A DNA stretch of 64,000 bases from positions 1 through 64,000 of the forward strand of contig JAJUHA010000005.1 in NCBI GenBank assembly GCA_029268145.1. Direction: 5' to 3'. A program made the translations under genes and the position numbers. The DNA comes from Sphingomonadaceae bacterium. GTDB taxonomy: Bacteria > Pseudomonadota > Alphaproteobacteria > Sphingomonadales > Sphingomonadaceae. Within the stretch, counting starts at the first letter, position 1. Each line of letters starts with the position of its first letter. The notes under the pieces are model-generated. The model made no database searches. It was not told the DNA's origin and saw only the letters and a program-made list of their open reading frames with translations. Below, piece after piece: positions 43,986 to 52,672 of the stretch.

Positions 43986-45035
43986 TCAGGCGAAGATCTG
44001 CGCCCAGCGGCGGGGTGTGCGGTCCTTCCAGAGGCCGCGGTGCCAGGCGTCCGAGGCAAGGAGCGGCATCACGCTTCCGGCCTCGGCGAAGACCATCTGC
44101 TCGATCGCCGTCGACACCTTGCCCCAGCTGGCCGCCTCCTGGAGGGTGGAGGAGGAGCAGGCGCCGTCGCGCACGTCGGCGACCGTGATCTGCACGGCAT
44201 ATTTGTGCGGCTTGACATCCTCGTGGCCGAGGATCTCCGCGCACACCACCGTGTCCTGCACGAAATTCTTGGGCACGCCCCCGCCGATCATGAGGAGGCC
44301 CGTGGCGCCAGCGCGGATCTTGATCTCGGTGAGCTCGCGGAAGTCGGCGATGGCGTCGAGCACCATGTGCGGCTGGCCGGCCTTCATCCGGTCGACCTGG
44401 TGCTTGACCAGGCCGAAGCCGGCCGACGAATCGACGAAGGCCGGGCAGAAGATCGGCACGTCATGCTCGAAGGCGAGCCTGACGAGGCTGTTCTCCTTCT
44501 TCCCGTGCGCGGCGAGGTAGCGGCCCATCTCGCGGATGAAGGCGCGCGAGGAATAGGCCCGGGGCTCGAGCGAATCCGCGATCCGGCCGATGGTGAAGTC
44601 GCAGTCCTGGAGCTCCTCCTCATCGATGTAGGTGTCGTAGATGCGGTCGATGTAGAGCGAGCGCAGCGTGTCGTCGTCGGGCACCTCGAGCGCCTGGTAG
44701 TGCCGGTGGCCGAGGCCCTCGAAGAAGTCCATGTCGACGATCGTGGCCCCAGTTGCGACCACGGCATCCACCATGTTCGAGCGGACCAGCTCGGCGTAGA
44801 GGTCCATGCAGCCGCCCGCGGACGTGGAGCCGGCGATGACAAGGAAGATGGTGCAGTCCGGGTCGGCCAGCATCTGGTTGTAGATGCCTGTCGCGCGCGC
44901 GAGGTCGCGGCTGGTGAACGACATCTTGCCCATCGCGTCGATGATGGGCCGGGCGTCGAACGTCCGGATGTCGATGTGCTCGACGGTGGTCGACAGAAGC
45001 TCGCGCTTGCGCTGGTCATTGATGCGTTGGGTCAT
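43986..45035 (-). CDS. Deoxyhypusine-synthase-like polyamine enzyme
   Basis: 349 residues of the deoxyhypusine synthase fold. NAD-binding and active-site segments are kept: IAGSTSAGGCMDLYAELV, IGGGVPKNF with the catalytic lysine, and SSSTLQEAASWGK. Bacteria have no eIF5A to modify; characterised bacterial relatives make homospermidine or related polyamines by moving an aminobutyl group from a polyamine donor. The adjacent PLP decarboxylase, which would make the diamine substrate, supports that role. The ATG at 45035 is chosen for GGAGG six bases upstream. A stable GCAA-loop hairpin lies in the leader. Confidence 0.85.
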   Translation of the reverse strand: MTQRINDQRKRELLSTTVEHIDIRTFDARPIIDAMGKMSFTSRDLARATGIYNQMLADPDCTIFLVIAGSTSAGGCMDLYAELVRSNMVDAVVATGATIVDMDFFEGLGHRHYQALEVPDDDTLRSLYIDRIYDTYIDEEELQDCDFTIGRIADSLEPRAYSSRAFIREMGRYLAAHGKKENSLVRLAFEHDVPIFCPAFVDSSAGFGLVKHQVDRMKAGQPHMVLDAIADFRELTEIKIRAGATGLLMIGGGVPKNFVQDTVVCAEILGHEDVKPHKYAVQITVADVRDGACSSSTLQEAASWGKVSTAIEQMVFAEAGSVMPLLASDAWHRGLWKDRTPRRWAQIFA

Positions 45036-45058
45036 TCCATCCTCCATGCCGCCGGCGC

Positions 45059-45078
45059 CCCGGACCTTGCGGTCCGGG
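45059..45078 (-). other. 5'-leader hairpin of the polyamine gene
   Basis: On the mRNA strand, CCCGGACC pairs perfectly with GGTCCGGG around a GCAA tetraloop, 23 bases before the start and just after a TAAGGC -10-like element (45086-45081). It may stabilise the transcript or respond to polyamines; neither can be told from sequence. Confidence 0.5.
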
Positions 45079-45118
45079 ACGCCTTAGGACGATTGTGTGA
45101 CAGCTCGCCGGCCGCCGG

Positions 45119-46354
45119 CTAGGATGCCTGGCGACGGATCAGCGGCTGGACATTGTCGGGGACTGCGAGTTCGCCGCCCTCGGGGATGAGCGAGAGCATC
45201 GGGGCATCGCGCACGATCGCCACCTCATGCTCGCCGAAGCCGTTGAAGCCGGTGCGCATCGCCTGGCCATAGGCGCCGAGCTGGCCGATCTCGAGATAGT
45301 CCCCGGGCCGCACGTCCGCCGGCAGCAGGAAGGGGCCCTTCATGTGGTCCATGTCGTCGCACGTCGGGCCCCAGAGCGCGAACCCGAGCAGGGACGCGGA
45401 GCTGGCCTCGGGCCGGACCAGCCGGACCGGGTAGCGCCAGTCGATGTGCGCGGCATCGAACAGCGAGCCATAGGCGCCGTCGTTGATGTAGAGCTCCTCG
45501 CCGCGGCGCTTCTCCACCCGCACCAGGACGCTCGCATAGTCGGCCGAAAGGGCCCGGCCCGGCTCGCACCACAGTTCGGCCGAGTAGCTCACCGGGAGCT
45601 GCTCGAAGGCGCGGTGGATGACGGCGAAATAGGCCGCGAGCGGGGGCGGCTCCATGCCCGGGTAGCGGGAGGGAAAGCCGCCGCCGACGTCGATCACGTC
45701 GATCGTGACCGCGGCCTCGACGATGGCGGCGCGCACGAAGGCCATGGCATCGGCATAGGCCTGCGGCGTCATCGCCTGGCTTCCGACATGGAAGCAGATG
45801 CCGAGCGCATCGGCCACCTGCCGCGCGGCCATGAGGAGCGCGGGCGCCTCGGCGACGCCCACCCCGAACTTCGAGGCCAGGCTCAGCTTCGAATGCGCCG
45901 AGGAGACCCGGAGCCGCACGAGGAGCGTGAGGTCGGTGGCGCCGCCGGTTGCGCGCACGATCTTCGCCAGCTCCTCATGGCTGTCGAGCGAGAAGATGCG
46001 CACGCCGAGCGCATAGGCCTCGGCAATCGCCTCCTCGGCCTTGACCGGATGCATGAAGGCAAGCGTGGCCTCCGGCAGCAGCCCGTGGACGAGGCGCGCT
46101 TCCGCGATCGAGGCAACGTCGAACGCACGGATGCCGCCCTCCCACAGCAGCGTGAGCAGCGTGGGATCGGGGTTGGCCTTGACCGCGTAGAAGCTCCGAC
46201 CCGGGAAATGCCGGGTGAAGAAGCGCGCGGCCGCGAGCGCTGCGTGCGGGCGAATGAGGGTGACCGGCCGGGCCGGTGCGAACGCTTGCGCTACCCCCAG
46301 CGCGTGATGGCTCTCGTACAACTCAAGGGACCTCCACGAAGCAGTTGCGAACAA
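45119..46354 (-). CDS. Group IV PLP decarboxylase (ornithine/lysine type)
   Basis: 411 residues of the alanine-racemase-fold decarboxylases. PLP lysine in YAVKANPDP, VGGGFPSRYPG for phosphate binding, CEPGRALSADYASVLVRVEK, and the catalytic cysteine in GPTCDDMDH across the dimer. The length and motifs fit ornithine (or ornithine/lysine) decarboxylase rather than DapA-type LysA or long arginine decarboxylases. It gives putrescine or cadaverine for the next gene, whose start lies 84 bases downstream. The N-terminal start is not certain. Confidence 0.85.
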   Translation of the reverse strand: MFATASWRSLELYESHHALGVAQAFAPARPVTLIRPHAALAAARFFTRHFPGRSFYAVKANPDPTLLTLLWEGGIRAFDVASIAEARLVHGLLPEATLAFMHPVKAEEAIAEAYALGVRIFSLDSHEELAKIVRATGGATDLTLLVRLRVSSAHSKLSLASKFGVGVAEAPALLMAARQVADALGICFHVGSQAMTPQAYADAMAFVRAAIVEAAVTIDVIDVGGGFPSRYPGMEPPPLAAYFAVIHRAFEQLPVSYSAELWCEPGRALSADYASVLVRVEKRRGEELYINDGAYGSLFDAAHIDWRYPVRLVRPEASSASLLGFALWGPTCDDMDHMKGPFLLPADVRPGDYLEIGQLGAYGQAMRTGFNGFGEHEVAIVRDAPMLSLIPEGGELAVPDNVQPLIRRQAS

Positions 46355-46476
46355 AGCTGCCTTGCGGTGGAAGTCCCATGGGGCAGCGGGGCGCGCATAT
46401 GGGACCAGGGGGACCGGATGTAAAGGGACAATTGCGCGCTGCGCGCCGGGGCCCGCGGCGGCGCGCCCGCGGGCAG

Positions 46477-46767
46477 TCAGGCGCGGGCGCGCCTGCCCCT
46501 TGCCTGCTCGGCGCGGATCCGGTCGATGTGGGCGGCGAGCGTGCCGACGGTTGCGAAGAGGTCGGCGGTCACGTCCTCGTCGTCGATCAGGATCCCGAAA
46601 TGGTCCTCGATGGCGGTCAGCACCGTCGCCACGGCCATCGAATCGAGCTCCGGGAGGTGACCGAACAGGCCGGAGTCGGCCGAAAGCCCGGCCGCCACGT
46701 CCGGCGCGAGGCCGAGGCTTTCCGACAGGACGCTGACGAGGCGGGCAAGGGTGTCGTGCTGGCTCAC
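46477..46767 (-). CDS. Stand-alone acyl carrier protein
   Basis: 96 residues from a GTG. Phosphopantetheine serine in ELDSMAVATV; acidic C-terminal helices (AIEDHFGILIDDEDVTADLF). It is not AcpP by sequence or context. ACPs of this type occur with exosortase-linked polysaccharide clusters in PEP-CTERM bacteria, but no such cluster is seen here, so the partner enzyme is unknown. Its own promoter lies divergently next to that of dapF. Confidence 0.8.
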   Translation of the reverse strand: MSQHDTLARLVSVLSESLGLAPDVAAGLSADSGLFGHLPELDSMAVATVLTAIEDHFGILIDDEDVTADLFATVGTLAAHIDRIRAEQARGRRARA

Positions 46768-46809
46768 TTCAGGGCTCGCAGGGTGCGTTCATTCGGCGCG
46801 AAGTCGCGC

Positions 46810-46838
46810 CGCCTACACTGCGCCGGGCGCCGTTGCAA
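46810..46838 (-). promoter_or_regulatory. Promoter of the stand-alone ACP gene
   Basis: Minus strand TTGCAA (46838-46833), 17-base spacer, TAGGCG (46815-46810). Confidence 0.55.
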
Positions 46839-46849
46839 TCCGCCGGCGG

Positions 46850-46878
46850 TGGACAGTGCCGGGGCCGCCCCCTATGTC
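46850..46878 (+). promoter_or_regulatory. dapF promoter, leaderless type
   Basis: TGGACA (46850-46855), 17-base spacer, TATGTC (46873-46878), eight bases before the dapF ATG. Confidence 0.45.
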
Positions 46879-46886
46879 CCGGCGCC

Positions 46887-47675
46887 ATGGCGGTTCCGTT
46901 CGTCAAGATGCACGGGGCAGGCAATGACTTCGTGATCTTCGATGCGCGGGAGCAGCCCATCCCGCTCGATCCCGCGCGCGTGCGCCTGCTTGCCGACCGG
47001 CACCGGGGAATCGGCTGCGACCAGCTGTTCCGGCTCGAGCCCAGCGCGCGGGCGGACCTGTTCCTGCGGATCTGGAACCCGGACGGGACCGAGGCCGGGG
47101 CCTGCGGCAATGGCACGCGCTGTGTCGCCGCGCTGACCGGGGCGCGCCTCATCGAGACGGCGGCCGGCCTTCGCGAAGCCGAGGGCGGCGAGGGCCATGC
47201 CGTCCTCATGGGCCAGCCCCGCTTCGCGTGGGATGCGATTCCCCTCGCCATGCCGATGGACACGCTCCACATGCCGGTCGCCTGGGAGGGGCTTTCGGAC
47301 CCCGGGGCGGTCTGGATGGGCAATCCGCACCTTGTCGTCTTCGTCGAGGACCCCGATGCCGTGCCGCTCGCGCGCCTCGGCCCGCTCATCGAGCAGGATC
47401 CGCTGTTCCCCGAGCGGGTCAATGTCGGCGTCGCGCGGATCGAGAGCCGGGACCGGATCCGCCTGCGGGTCTGGGAGCGGGGCGCGGGCCTGACGCTCGC
47501 CTGCGGCTCGGGGGCGTGCGCGGCCTTCGCCGTCGCGCGGCGGCGGCGGCTGGTCGACTCGAGCGCCACCGTCGCCCTGCCGGGCGGGGATCTGCTGATC
47601 TCGGAGCGGGAGGATGGCCAGCTGCGCATGGCCGGCCCGGTCGCCGAGGTCTTTCGCGGGACGGTCGAGCTTTGA
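46887..47675 (+). CDS. dapF: Diaminopimelate epimerase
   Basis: 262 residues. Interconverts LL- and meso-diaminopimelate for lysine and peptidoglycan. Both catalytic cysteines are present: GACGNGTRC (about residue 73) and ACGSGACAA (about 210). N-terminal KMHGAGNDFVIFD and MGNPHLVVFV are typical. Start chosen at 46887 from family similarity and promoter spacing. Heads a four-gene chain with overlapping ends. Confidence 0.96.
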   Translation: MAVPFVKMHGAGNDFVIFDAREQPIPLDPARVRLLADRHRGIGCDQLFRLEPSARADLFLRIWNPDGTEAGACGNGTRCVAALTGARLIETAAGLREAEGGEGHAVLMGQPRFAWDAIPLAMPMDTLHMPVAWEGLSDPGAVWMGNPHLVVFVEDPDAVPLARLGPLIEQDPLFPERVNVGVARIESRDRIRLRVWERGAGLTLACGSGACAAFAVARRRRLVDSSATVALPGGDLLISEREDGQLRMAGPVAEVFRGTVEL

Positions 47676-48793
47676 GCGCATCCGTCATCACCCACGGCTG
47701 CCGCGCCAACCTGGCCGAAGCCGAGACGCTCGCCCGCTGGGCCGGTGCGGGCCGCACCATCATCAACAGCTGCGCGGTGACGGCAGCGGCCGTGCGCGAT
47801 GCCCGCGCCGCGGCGAAGCGGGCCCTTGCCGACGCGGGCGCCGGCGAGGTCTGGGTGACCGGCTGTGCCGCCGAAGCCGCGCCCGAGCGCTTTGCCGACC
47901 TTCCGGTCCGGCTGGTGGCAAAGCCCGGCACCCCGGCCATGGCGACGCTCAATGCCCGCGGCTTCGTGGCGATCCAGGATGGCTGCGACCATGGCTGCAC
48001 CTTCTGCATCACCCGGCTGGCACGCGGGCCGGCGCGCTCGGCGCCCGTCGCTGCCGTCGTCGCGGCCGTGGCCGGCCTCGTCGCCCGGGGCGCCCGCGAG
48101 GTGGTGCTGACCGGTGTCGACTGCTGCGGCTGGGGGGCGGATCTCCCGGGCGCGCCGCGCCTTGGCACGCTCGTCGAGGCGGTGCTGGCTGAAGTACCCG
48201 ATCTTCCCCGGCTGCGGCTGTCGACGCTCGACCCGGCGGCAGTCGACGACCGCCTCGTCGCGCTGTTCGCCGAGCCGCGGCTGATGCCGCACGCCCATCT
48301 CTCGCTCCAGTCCGGCGACGATCTCGTGCTGAAGCGGATGCGCCGCCGCCACCTCCTTGCCGATGCGGCGCGCCTCGTCGCCCGGCTGAAGGCGGCGCGG
48401 CCCGACATCGCCGTCGGCGCCGACCTCATCGCCGGCTTCCCGACCGAGGGGGAGGCCGCGCACCGGGCGAGCCTTGCCGCGATCGACGCGCTCGACCTCG
48501 TCGACGCCCATGTCTTTCCCTACTCGCCGCGCCCGGGAACGGCGGCGGCGCGCATGCCGCAGGTGGCGCCTGCCCGCGCCCGGGCCCGCGCGGCCGAGCT
48601 TCGCGCCCGCGTCGCCGCCCGCCGCGGCCGCTGGCTCCGGGGCTTCGTCGGCACGAGGGTCGAGGTCGTCGCGGAGGGAGCGCGCGGGCTTTCGCCCCAT
48701 TTCGCCCGGGTGCGCCTGGCGGCGCCCCTCGCCCGGGGCGCGCTTGCGGTCGTGCAGGTGCGCGGCGCGAAAGGGGGAGAGCTGGTGCCGTGA
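47672..48793 (+). CDS. mtaB: tRNA t6A methylthiotransferase MtaB-like
   Basis: 373 residues. Starts at a TTG overlapping the dapF stop (TTGA); the protein then opens ASVITHGCRANLAEAE, the expected N-terminus. N-terminal Fe-S domain cysteines (HGC, INSCA, VTGCA), radical-SAM triad CDHGCTFC at about 109-116, and a C-terminal TRAM-like part. The short UPF0004 domain and THGCRAN fit MtaB, which makes ms2t6A37 in tRNA, better than MiaB. Confidence 0.9.
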   Translation: MSASVITHGCRANLAEAETLARWAGAGRTIINSCAVTAAAVRDARAAAKRALADAGAGEVWVTGCAAEAAPERFADLPVRLVAKPGTPAMATLNARGFVAIQDGCDHGCTFCITRLARGPARSAPVAAVVAAVAGLVARGAREVVLTGVDCCGWGADLPGAPRLGTLVEAVLAEVPDLPRLRLSTLDPAAVDDRLVALFAEPRLMPHAHLSLQSGDDLVLKRMRRRHLLADAARLVARLKAARPDIAVGADLIAGFPTEGEAAHRASLAAIDALDLVDAHVFPYSPRPGTAAARMPQVAPARARARAAELRARVAARRGRWLRGFVGTRVEVVAEGARGLSPHFARVRLAAPLARGALAVVQVRGAKGGELVP

Positions 48794-49728
48794 CCGACGT
48801 GACCGAGAAGGGCGGGTTCCTCGCGCGGCTTCGCGCCGGGCTCCAGCGCACCAGTGCGAAGCTCTCGGAATCGCTCACCCTCCTCGTCGGCACCCGGACG
48901 CTGGAGCCGGCCGACCTCGACGCGCTCGAGGAGGCGCTCATCGCCGCCGATCTCGGCCCCGCGGTTGCCGCCCGCATCACCGACCGGCTGCGCGAGGCCC
49001 GCGTGGTCGGCGAGGTCGATCTCGCCGGCGTCAGGCGGATCGTCGTCGAGGAAGTGACGGCCATCCTCGCGCCGCTCGCCCGCCCGCTCGCCGTGACGGC
49101 CTTCCCGCGGCCGCATGTCATCCTCGTCGTCGGAGTGAACGGCACCGGCAAGACGACGACCATCGCCAAGCTCGGCCACCTGTTCCAGGAGGAGGATTAC
49201 GAGGTGATCTTCGCCGCCGGGGACACGTTCCGGGCCGCTGCGGTCGAGCAGCTCCGGGTCTGGGGCGGCCGGCTGGGCGTGCCGGTCGTCGCCGGCGCAG
49301 AGGGAACGGATGCCGCCGGCCTGGCCTATCGCGCCATGGAGGAGGCCCGGGCGAGCGGCCGGGACGTGCTCCTCGTCGACACCGCCGGGCGGCTGCAGAA
49401 CAAGGCCGGGCTGATGGACGAGCTGGCCAAGATCCGCCGGGTGCTGGCGAAGCAGGACGCGCAGGCGCCGCACGACGTGGTGCTGGTGCTCGACGCGACG
49501 ACCGGCCAGAATGCGCTCGCGCAGATCGAGGTGTTCCAAGAGGTGGCCGGCGTGACCGGGATCGTCATGACCAAGCTCGATGGCACGGCGCGCGGCGGGG
49601 TTCTCGTCGCGGCGGCCGAGAAGTTCCGCCTGCCGATCCACGCGCTCGGCGTGGGCGAGCGGCTCGGAGACCTCAGGCCCTTCGAGGCCAGGGCCTTCGC
49701 CCGGGCGCTGGTGGGAGAGGGCGCATGA
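48790..49728 (+). CDS. ftsY: Signal recognition particle receptor FtsY
   Basis: 312 residues starting at a GTG that overlaps the mtaB stop (GTGA). NG domain: four-helix N part, P-loop VGVNGTGKTTTIAKL, DTFRAAAVEQL, VDTAGRLQNK, TKLDGTARGG and a C-terminal GERLGDLRPFEARAFA. The acidic A domain is nearly absent, as in other short alphaproteobacterial forms. Receives SRP-ribosome complexes at the membrane. Confidence 0.96.
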   Translation: MTDVTEKGGFLARLRAGLQRTSAKLSESLTLLVGTRTLEPADLDALEEALIAADLGPAVAARITDRLREARVVGEVDLAGVRRIVVEEVTAILAPLARPLAVTAFPRPHVILVVGVNGTGKTTTIAKLGHLFQEEDYEVIFAAGDTFRAAAVEQLRVWGGRLGVPVVAGAEGTDAAGLAYRAMEEARASGRDVLLVDTAGRLQNKAGLMDELAKIRRVLAKQDAQAPHDVVLVLDATTGQNALAQIEVFQEVAGVTGIVMTKLDGTARGGVLVAAAEKFRLPIHALGVGERLGDLRPFEARAFARALVGEGA

Positions 49729-50306
49729 GCAACCCGTCTCCGGCCGGCGAGGGGCGCACGCTCGGCACCTGGGCAAAGCTCGCCGTCGATCTCGGGCCGC
49801 TCCTCGTCTTCTTTCTCGCCTACTACCGGTTCGACATCTTCGTCGCGACCGGGGCCTTCATGGCCGCCTTCGTCGTCGCCGTTGCGGCAAGCTGGCTGCT
49901 CTCGCGCCATGTGCCGGCGACGACCTGGTTCTCGGGCGCGCTGGTCGCCGTGTTCGGCGGGCTCACGCTCTGGCTGCATGACGAGACCTTCATCAAGGTG
50001 AAGCCGACCATCCTGTTCGCCATGTTCGCGGCCATCCTCGGCTTCGGCACCTTCACGGGCCGCAACTATCTGAAGACGCTGCTGGGCGCGGCCATGCCGG
50101 GCCTCAGCGACCGCGGCTGGGCGCTGCTCCAGCAGCGCTGGGCGCTGTTCTTCCTGCTGCTCGCCGGTCTCAACGAGCTGTTCTGGCGCGCCTTCCCGAC
50201 CGAGATCTGGGTCCATTTCAAGGTCTGGGGCGACACGCTGCTGACCTTCCTGTTCGCGCTCGCCCAGCTCCCCCTGCTCCGGCGGCATGGCCTGAAGCTC
50301 GATTAG
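49725..50306 (+). CDS. yciB: Inner-membrane septation protein YciB/IspZ
   Basis: 193 residues with about five membrane spans: DLGPLLVFFLAYYRFDIFVA, a span around AAFVVAVAASWLL, GALVAVFGGLTLWLHDE, FAMFAAILGFGTFTGRNYLK and a C-terminal WGDTLLTFLFALAQLPLL. The ATG overlaps the ftsY stop (ATGA). The family affects envelope integrity and septation; the biochemical role is unclear. Confidence 0.92.
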   Translation: MSNPSPAGEGRTLGTWAKLAVDLGPLLVFFLAYYRFDIFVATGAFMAAFVVAVAASWLLSRHVPATTWFSGALVAVFGGLTLWLHDETFIKVKPTILFAMFAAILGFGTFTGRNYLKTLLGAAMPGLSDRGWALLQQRWALFFLLLAGLNELFWRAFPTEIWVHFKVWGDTLLTFLFALAQLPLLRRHGLKLD

Positions 50307-50314
50307 GGCCAGGC

Positions 50315-50991
50315 ATGGCGGACGCGGCACCGACGCTCGCCGACCTCCACGCCCGCCTGAAGACGCGCCAGCGCGCCGAGCGCGCCCACACTCCGCAGGA
50401 CCTGTCGCTGCGCGTCCACCGGGCCCTCAGCTGGCTCGGCCGGGCCGCGCGCGAGGCGGACGATCCCGACATCCGCTTCATCCTGCTGTGGGTCGCCTTC
50501 AATGCCGCCTATGCGGCGGACCTCGGGGGTGAGCGGCTCTCGACCCGGGCCGAGCTTCTCGACTATTTCGAGAAGCTGGCGAAGCTTGATGGTCAGACCA
50601 GGATCCACGCGGTGGTCTGGACCCGCTATTCCCAGGAAATCCGGATCCTGCTCGACAGCCGATACGTCTTCCAGCCCTTCTGGGCGCACATCAACGGCGA
50701 GCCCGGCCATGCCGACTGGGAGCGGCGCCTGAAGGCGGAGAAGCAGCACATCCTCGAGGCCCTGTCACGAAGGCAGACGGCCCGCGTGCTGCGCCTGCTC
50801 TTCGAGCGGCTCTATGTGCTGCGCAACCAGATGGTGCACGCGGAGCAACCTGGAACGGACGGGTCAATCGCGACCAGGTGCGCGATGGCGCCGCAATCCT
50901 CGGGACCCTGGTTCCGATCTTCGTCGAGCTCATGATGGACCACCCCCGCGAGGCGTGGGGCCGGCCCTATTATCCGGTCGTCGACGACTGA
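50315..50991 (+). pseudogene. HEPN-domain protein with a frameshift near the end
   Basis: The first 175 codons read as a helical protein ending in LYVLRNQMVH, the R-x4-H (Arg170, His175) signature of HEPN ribonuclease-type domains. Just after this the frame is broken: the original frame runs to a low-complexity SSSSS end at 50935, while the next frame from about 50842 reads GATWNGRVNRDQVRDGA and continues to PYYPVVDD-stop at 50991. Adding one G in GCGGAGC at about 50840-50844 restores one 225-residue protein that ends four bases before the pepA stop. HEPN proteins are RNases, often toxins or stress factors. A sequencing error cannot be excluded. Confidence 0.8.
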
Positions 50992-50995
50992 GGCG

Positions 50996-52582
50996 TCAGC
51001 GTCGCTCGTAGCTCCGGACCAGCTCGTGGAGCAGCCGCACGCCATAGGCGGAGGCGCCCTGCGGGTCGACGCCGTCGGTCGCTGCCAGCCGCCACGCCAC
51101 CCCGGCGATGTCGAGATGGGCCCAGGGGATGCCGGCCGGAGTCATGGCCTCGAGGAAATGGGCGCCAAGGCTGGCGCCCGGGCCGGTGCCCTCGGTCGAG
51201 TTGCGCACATCGGCGATGTCGGAGCGGACCAGCCGGGCAAAGGCGGGGTGGAGCGGCAGCCGCCAGACGGCATCCCCGCTCGCCGTGGCTGCGGTCTCCA
51301 CCCGGCGGCCGAGCGCCTCGTCGCGCGCGAACAGCGCGGCATACTGGTCGCCGAGCGCTGCGGCGGCCGAGCCGGTGAGGGTTGCCATGTTGACGATCGC
51401 GGCGGGCCGGTCGCGCGCGGCGAGCTGGTTGGCATCGGCCAGGACCACGCGGCCTTCGGCATCGGTGTTGACGACCTCGATGGTCTTGCCGTCGAGCGTG
51501 CGCACCACGTCGCCCGGGCGGGTCGCATTGCCGTCGGGCATGTTCTCGGCGAGCGCGGCGATGGCGGTCACGTTCACCTTCGCCCCGCGCCGGGCCGTCG
51601 CCAGCGTTGCTGCCATCACCCGCGCCGCCCCCGACATGTCATACTTCATCCGCCACATGCCGGCGGCCGGCTTGATCGAGATTCCGCCCGAATCGAAGGT
51701 GATGCCCTTGCCGACGAGGGCGACGGGGGCGGCATCGCCGGCGCCGCGGTAGCGCACCACCAGCATCCGCGGCGGCCGCTGCGATCCCTGCCCGACCGAG
51801 AGGATGGCGCCCATGCCGAGCTTCTGCATGGCGGGCACGTCAAGCACCTCGATCGCGGTGCCGGGCACGCCCCTGAAGGCCTCCCGCACCCGTTCGACGA
51901 AGCTCTCGGGATAGATCACGTTGGCCGGTTCGGAGACGAGGTCGCGCGCGAAGGTCACGGCGGCAGCGAGATGGGCGCCCTCTGCCGCGAACCGCGCGCC
52001 CGCCTCCCGGTGGCCGGGGCCGGCGAAGGTGACCGGGTCGGTGGGCAGAGCGCGCCGACCCTCCGTCCGGTAGCGGTCGAAGCGGTAGGCGCCGAGCGCG
52101 AAGCCGGTTGCCAGTTCGGCCAGCACATCGGCGCCATCGCCCGTGACGCCGGCCACCATCACCGAAACCGGGCCCCGGTCCTCGCGCGTGTCCTGGCCGA
52201 TCCGGCCGCCCTTCTCCTGAAGCTGCGCCGCGGCCGGCCTCGCATCCGCGCCATAGACCCTGACGCGGGCGTGGCCGGCCGCGTTGACGAGGGTCATGGA
52301 CTGGTCGGGCCTGCCCTCGAAGCCGGTGGCGGCCGCGCCCTCGCGCACGGCAGTGGCAAGCGCGTCGGGCAGGCCCTTCGTCGCCACCGCCGGATCGCCG
52401 GCGACGAGGAGCGCAAGCGTTCCGCCGCTCGCCGGCCCTTCGGCGAAGCGGATGGGTCGGGGCGCCGAGTTGGGGAGGGTGGAGGGGGCAACCAGCATGC
52501 CGGTTGCGGACGCAGGCAGCACCGGCAGGAGCGGGGAGGCCGCAAGCAGCAGGGCAGCGAGGAGGCGGGCAGCAGGGGTCAT
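50996..52582 (-). CDS. Secreted leucyl aminopeptidase (M17)
   Basis: 528 residues with a signal peptide (MTPAARLLAALLLAASPLLP...ASA), so it acts in the periplasm or outside, unlike cytosolic PepA. N-terminal macro-like domain to about 190, catalytic domain with the two-zinc ligands in VGKGITFDSGG, KYDMSGAA and NTDAEGR. Removes N-terminal residues from peptides. Divergent from the aldehyde dehydrogenase gene, which shares the 90-base gap. Confidence 0.9.
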   Translation of the reverse strand: MTPAARLLAALLLAASPLLPVLPASATGMLVAPSTLPNSAPRPIRFAEGPASGGTLALLVAGDPAVATKGLPDALATAVREGAAATGFEGRPDQSMTLVNAAGHARVRVYGADARPAAAQLQEKGGRIGQDTREDRGPVSVMVAGVTGDGADVLAELATGFALGAYRFDRYRTEGRRALPTDPVTFAGPGHREAGARFAAEGAHLAAAVTFARDLVSEPANVIYPESFVERVREAFRGVPGTAIEVLDVPAMQKLGMGAILSVGQGSQRPPRMLVVRYRGAGDAAPVALVGKGITFDSGGISIKPAAGMWRMKYDMSGAARVMAATLATARRGAKVNVTAIAALAENMPDGNATRPGDVVRTLDGKTIEVVNTDAEGRVVLADANQLAARDRPAAIVNMATLTGSAAAALGDQYAALFARDEALGRRVETAATASGDAVWRLPLHPAFARLVRSDIADVRNSTEGTGPGASLGAHFLEAMTPAGIPWAHLDIAGVAWRLAATDGVDPQGASAYGVRLLHELVRSYERR

Positions 52583-52672
52583 GACATCTCCGGGACAGGC
52601 GCAATCGGGGCTTCCAGAAAGCGGCAAGCGCGCGCTAGGGCAAGGACAAGCGGACACGGGAAGGAGAAAAAC

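Noticed and set aside
46477-46767. Reading the ACP and the two PEP-CTERM genes as part of an exosortase cluster
   Set aside because: No exosortase, ligase or polysaccharide polymerase gene is in the window; the link is too weak to call.
50822-50845. Programmed ribosomal frameshift in the HEPN gene
   Set aside because: No slippery heptamer, internal ribosome site or downstream structure is evident; a one-base deletion or read error is simpler.
52613-52641. TCCAGA/TAGGGC as an aldehyde dehydrogenase promoter
   Set aside because: The -35 does not fit the pattern seen at other promoters; only the TAGGGC is suggestive.
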